From NCBI GenBank assembly GCA_025360265.1, contig JANYCP010000245.1, positions 1 to 8,872 on the forward strand: a stretch of 8,872 bases of DNA. The letters are read 5' to 3'. How positions within the stretch are numbered: the first letter of the stretch is position 1; each line of letters opens with the position of its first letter. The position numbers were made by a program, and so were the translations under genes. Origin of the DNA: Gemmatimonadota bacterium (GTDB lineage: Bacteria; Gemmatimonadota; Gemmatimonadetes; Gemmatimonadales; GWC2-71-9). Below are positions 6,628-8,872 of this stretch, in pieces. A model generated the notes under the pieces. That model was not told the DNA's origin. It saw only the letters and a list, made by a program, of their open reading frames with translations, and ran no database searches.

Positions 6628-7617
6628 ATGAAAGAGGTTCAACGGCTCGAGCACCCGCGGTTCCGAGTTCGACTCGTGTGGCTCTTCGCGGTTGCCGTGG
6701 GGTGTGGGGCAGTGGCCCTGCTCCTGACGCATCGCGAATACGCCCGGCAGTTGTGGGTCGGCCTGTCCCGGATTCCCCTCTCCATGGTGCTCGTCGCGTT
6801 GTGCCTCATCGTCGTCCAGGTCCTCTGTCAGGCGCTCCGATTCTGGGCGATCATCCCGCGATTCGCCGGGGTCCGTGTGTCGGTCGCGATGCGGGCGTTC
6901 ACCGTCGGAGAGTGCGCCAACACCGTGACGCCGGGTCGTGCCGGGGATGTCATGAAGGCGATGCTGGTGAACCGCCAAGGCACCGGCGCGGACGTAAACC
7001 TGTCGCGCGCGGCCGGGGCGGTACTTGCCGACAAGGTCATCGATGTCGGCTCGATGATTCTCATCTGTGGGGCCGGCGGGGCCTTCGGCCTCCTGCTGAC
7101 GGGAGCACGCAACGCATTGCCAGGTCGGCAGGTCGCGCTCGGCATCGGCGTAGTGACCGCACTCGGGGTCGCGGCCGCCTGGCTGGCACGGGCAACGTGG
7201 TTGCCGCGGATCAGGGCCGCCGCCCGCGAGATCGGTACCGGGCTATCCGGGCTGAAGGCGCCTGGTCCGGTCCTGGTGAGCGCAGCGTTCAGCGTCGGGG
7301 CCTGGGTTGCCGAGCTGCTTGCCTTGCAGGTCTTGTGTGGCGGGATGGGGTTTTCGCCAACGATTGCGCAACTCCTGATCGCCGTGATCGTGCTGAACGT
7401 CAGCGTGCTCGTCCCGATCTCGGTAGCCAACGTCGGCACCTACGAAGCGGCCCTGGCCTTCGGATTGAAGGAGACCGGCATCCCATTCACCGCCGCCATA
7501 GCGATCGCCATGGCGCATCACGCCCTCGAACTACTGGCCCTCGGACTCACGACACTCGCCGTACAGCTGGCGGCCCGCATCAGCAGGCAAAACCTCCTCC
7601 TTCAGGTACCCCAATGA
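6628..7617 (+). CDS. Flippase-like integral membrane protein (UPF0104 / LPG synthase TM family)
   Basis: This is a 329-aa polytopic membrane protein with about 7-8 hydrophobic segments, at roughly residues 16-34, 51-70, 140-160, 168-187, 213-238, 247-267 and 287-315. Family marks are GECANTVTPGRAGDVMKAMLVNR (94-116), DKVIDVGSM (135-143), PISVANVGTYEAALAFGLKETG (263-284) and AHHALELLALG (296-306). Relatives include the membrane half of MprF and hopanoid-cluster HpnL, and are thought to move or bind lipid-linked substrates. This protein lacks the soluble lysyl-transferase domain, so lipid lysinylation is not expected. The start is ATG at 6628 with GGAG at 6620-6623. An in-frame GTG at 6433 would run into the divergent gene and is unlikely. 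Its end overlaps the radical SAM start by ATGA, so the two products likely act together. The substrate is unknown. Confidence 0.88.
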   Translation: MKEVQRLEHPRFRVRLVWLFAVAVGCGAVALLLTHREYARQLWVGLSRIPLSMVLVALCLIVVQVLCQALRFWAIIPRFAGVRVSVAMRAFTVGECANTVTPGRAGDVMKAMLVNRQGTGADVNLSRAAGAVLADKVIDVGSMILICGAGGAFGLLLTGARNALPGRQVALGIGVVTALGVAAAWLARATWLPRIRAAAREIGTGLSGLKAPGPVLVSAAFSVGAWVAELLALQVLCGGMGFSPTIAQLLIAVIVLNVSVLVPISVANVGTYEAALAFGLKETGIPFTAAIAIAMAHHALELLALGLTTLAVQLAARISRQNLLLQVPQ

Positions 7618-8618
7618 ACGTCAAGCATCCGGTCCGCTCGATCATGAATCTCGTCTTCCGGCGGGCGCCCGTTGAGGCCCAGCTCATCATCACCCGGCGA
7701 TGCAATCTCAGCTGCGGCTATTGCACGGAGTATGACAAGGTGTCGGAGATGATTCCGCTCACCGTCCTGAAGCAACGGATCGATGTGCTGCACCGGCTTC
7801 GCGTCATCAACGTCTCTCTGCTTGGTGGCGAGCCACTGATGCATCCGGCCATCGGAGAGATTGTGGCATACGCTGATCGCAAGGCCCAGGTGTCGCTAAC
7901 GACCAACGGCTTCCTGCTGACCAAGGAGATCATCGGTCGGCTCAACGCCGCGGGGTTGTCCAATCTCGAGATCAGCATCGACGCGGTGAGCCCGGATCCA
8001 ACCAGGTTCATCCAGAAGAACCTCAAGACGCTCCGGCCGAAGCTGGAATTGCTCAAGCGGTTCGCGAAGTTCGACGTCAACATCAACCTGGTCCTCTGCG
8101 AACAGACGAAGGACGGATTCAAGGGGATGCTCGCGGAAGTGAAGGCGATGGGGCTGCGGGTATCGATCGACCTGTTGCATGGTTCAAATGGCGCCGTGGC
8201 GATCGGCGGCCAGGACTATCTCAACTTGTGGCAACACTACTACCAGTCCAGCGACCCGTTTTCGTACATCGAGCAGGAATACGGCGCGAACCTCCTGAAA
8301 GGCGTGGCCAACAGCAAGTGGAAATGTCGCGCCGGTGGCCGCTTCTTCTACGTCGACGAGTTCGGCAACGTCCAGCTCTGCTCGGCGCAACGCGGCCGCC
8401 TCAACAAGCCACTGCTGGAGTACACCACCGCGGACCTGCGCGAGCAGAGCTCGTGCTACAAGGGCTGCGAGACCGGCTGCTCGATGCTCTGCCATTACCG
8501 CGGGTCGGCGATCGACAACCGGCCGTTGCACACGGTGAAGTCGATGGCCAAGCTGATCCTGCGCGGGCGAACCACGCGGCGCGCCGCCGGCGGCGTGGTC
8601 GCGGACGCGACGACCTGA
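7614..8618 (+). CDS. Radical SAM protein with SPASM-like C-terminal cysteines
   Basis: This 334-aa protein has the radical SAM core: Cys30, Cys34 and Cys37 in RRCNLSCGYC (CX3CX2C) bind the catalytic [4Fe-4S] cluster, GGEP (71-74) contacts SAM, TTNG (96-99) and SIDA (121-124) are further barrel motifs. The C-terminal part has six cysteines: Cys238, then GNVQLC with Cys256 (a CX12GX4C half of a SPASM/twitch domain), then Cys281, 285, 289 and 293 spaced CX3CX3CX3C. An auxiliary Fe-S cluster is therefore likely. A basic C-terminal tail follows (HTVKSMAKLILRGRTTRR, 306-323). It starts at ATG 7614 inside the flippase stop (ATGA overlap), so it is translationally coupled. I do not recognise a characterised family; a lipid or glycolipid substrate is suggested only by the neighbour. 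No precursor-peptide gene is apparent. Confidence 0.9.
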   Translation: MNVKHPVRSIMNLVFRRAPVEAQLIITRRCNLSCGYCTEYDKVSEMIPLTVLKQRIDVLHRLRVINVSLLGGEPLMHPAIGEIVAYADRKAQVSLTTNGFLLTKEIIGRLNAAGLSNLEISIDAVSPDPTRFIQKNLKTLRPKLELLKRFAKFDVNINLVLCEQTKDGFKGMLAEVKAMGLRVSIDLLHGSNGAVAIGGQDYLNLWQHYYQSSDPFSYIEQEYGANLLKGVANSKWKCRAGGRFFYVDEFGNVQLCSAQRGRLNKPLLEYTTADLREQSSCYKGCETGCSMLCHYRGSAIDNRPLHTVKSMAKLILRGRTTRRAAGGVVADATT

Positions 8619-8733
8619 CGGACACTCAGTACCGCCACCCCTTCAGGACCGCGCCGAGTGATCGCCCGCACCAGCTCGGACCAGTTCTCGCGCCGCACCA
8701 TATTAATAATGGTACTTCCCTGCGGAGCTCCGA
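8619..8733 (+). promoter_or_regulatory. Intergenic region with AT-rich patch before the kinase gene
   Basis: This 115-bp gap lies between the radical SAM stop and the kinase start. Around 8696-8713 there is an AT-rich island in GC-rich DNA, containing an interrupted inverted repeat ACCAT/ATGGT with ATTAATA between the arms. AATAAT (8705-8710) is a 5/6 -10 match, about 24 nt before the kinase start. No good -35 is visible. It could be the kinase promoter, an operator, or both. I see no terminator after the radical SAM gene. Confidence 0.35.
8724..8727 (+). promoter_or_regulatory. Ribosome binding site deciding the kinase TTG start
   Basis: GGAG lies 6 nt before TTG at 8734. The kinase frame has an in-frame stop (TAA, 8707-8709) and no ATG or GTG between that stop and the TTG, so this site fixes TTG as the start. 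Confidence 0.75.
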
Positions 8734-8872
8734 TTGACGCTTGACGCCATCCACCGCCTGAACGCGGCCCTTGGGGACCGCTACCTCATCGAGCGCGAAC
8801 TGGGCCAGGGCGGGATGGCGACGGTGTATCTCGCCGAGGATATCAAGCACAAGCGGAAGGTGGCGCTGAAGG
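8734..8872 (+). CDS. Hanks-type serine/threonine protein kinase, N-terminus only
   Basis: The first 46 codons of a kinase gene run off the right edge. After a short leader (MTLDAIHRLNAALG) come the kinase subdomain I residues ELGQGGMATVYLAED (22-36), the glycine-rich ATP loop, and VALK (43-46), whose Lys46 is the expected ATP-anchoring lysine of subdomain II. Family members are PknB-like cytoplasmic kinases, often followed by a transmembrane segment and a sensor, TPR or beta-propeller part, which cannot be seen here. The start is TTG at 8734 with GGAG 6 nt upstream. It appears to be a separate transcription unit from the radical SAM gene. The sequence is very like the many kinases of Gemmatimonadota and is the main taxonomic clue in the window. 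Confidence 0.93.
   Translation, partial: MTLDAIHRLNAALGDRYLIERELGQGGMATVYLAEDIKHKRKVALK

Noticed and set aside
6678..7613. In-frame upstream extension of the radical SAM gene through the flippase gene
   Set aside because: The extra 312 residues are Arg/Gly-rich out-of-frame reading of the flippase gene. The ATG at 7614 with the ATGA overlap fits the family start.
8598..8611. GTCGC-GGAC-GCGAC hairpin at the end of the radical SAM gene as a terminator
   Set aside because: It is inside the coding sequence, has only a 5-bp stem and no following T-run.
8495..8701. Minus-strand frame starting MVRRENWSELV
   Set aside because: It lies mostly antisense to the conserved Cys-rich end of the radical SAM gene, has no ribosome site that I can see and resembles no family.
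8658..8744. Possible RiPP precursor peptide after the radical SAM gene (28 codons from a GTG)
   Set aside because: No Shine-Dalgarno, no leader/core character and it overlaps the kinase start, so I see no support for a precursor peptide.

Overview
The window is GC-rich and fully coding-dense. It most resembles a Gemmatimonadota chromosome, or a close relative. The main clue is the kinase N-terminus at the right edge (ALGDRYLIERELGQGGMA...), which matches the Hanks-type kinases that phylum carries in many copies. Near-abutting genes and GTG/TTG starts fit. This assignment is from memory of the families, not from a search.

Layout. Minus strand, read right to left from about 6469: a 658-aa fusion of a class II (RhaD-like) aldolase and a short-chain dehydrogenase; mtnP (methylthioadenosine phosphorylase); apt (adenine phosphoribosyltransferase); mtnA (methylthioribose-1-phosphate isomerase); and an MFS transporter of the metabolite:H+ symporter type. 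Most of these junctions overlap or abut, so this is very probably one transcript. A small lipoprotein gene, cut by the left edge, lies downstream on the same strand. Plus strand, diverging from about 6470-6627: a flippase-like membrane protein (UPF0104/LPG-synthase TM family) overlapping a radical SAM protein by ATGA. After that comes the start of a serine/threonine kinase gene, cut by the right edge.

How the genes may work together. MtnP splits methylthioadenosine (or 5'-deoxyadenosine) into adenine and a 5-substituted ribose-1-phosphate. Apt returns adenine to AMP. MtnA converts the sugar phosphate to the ribulose-1-phosphate. The class II aldolase domain could then cleave it to DHAP plus a two-carbon aldehyde, and the fused dehydrogenase could oxidise or reduce that aldehyde. 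This is a 'DHAP shunt' type of salvage instead of the mtnB-mtnC-mtnD-mtnE methionine salvage route, whose genes are absent here. The fusion of the aldolase and redox steps in one polypeptide beside mtnP-apt-mtnA is the most interesting feature. The divergent flippase/radical SAM pair is an uncharacterised second module with an unusual C-terminal cysteine pattern.

I saw no tRNA, rRNA, CRISPR, insertion sequence or convincing rho-independent terminator.
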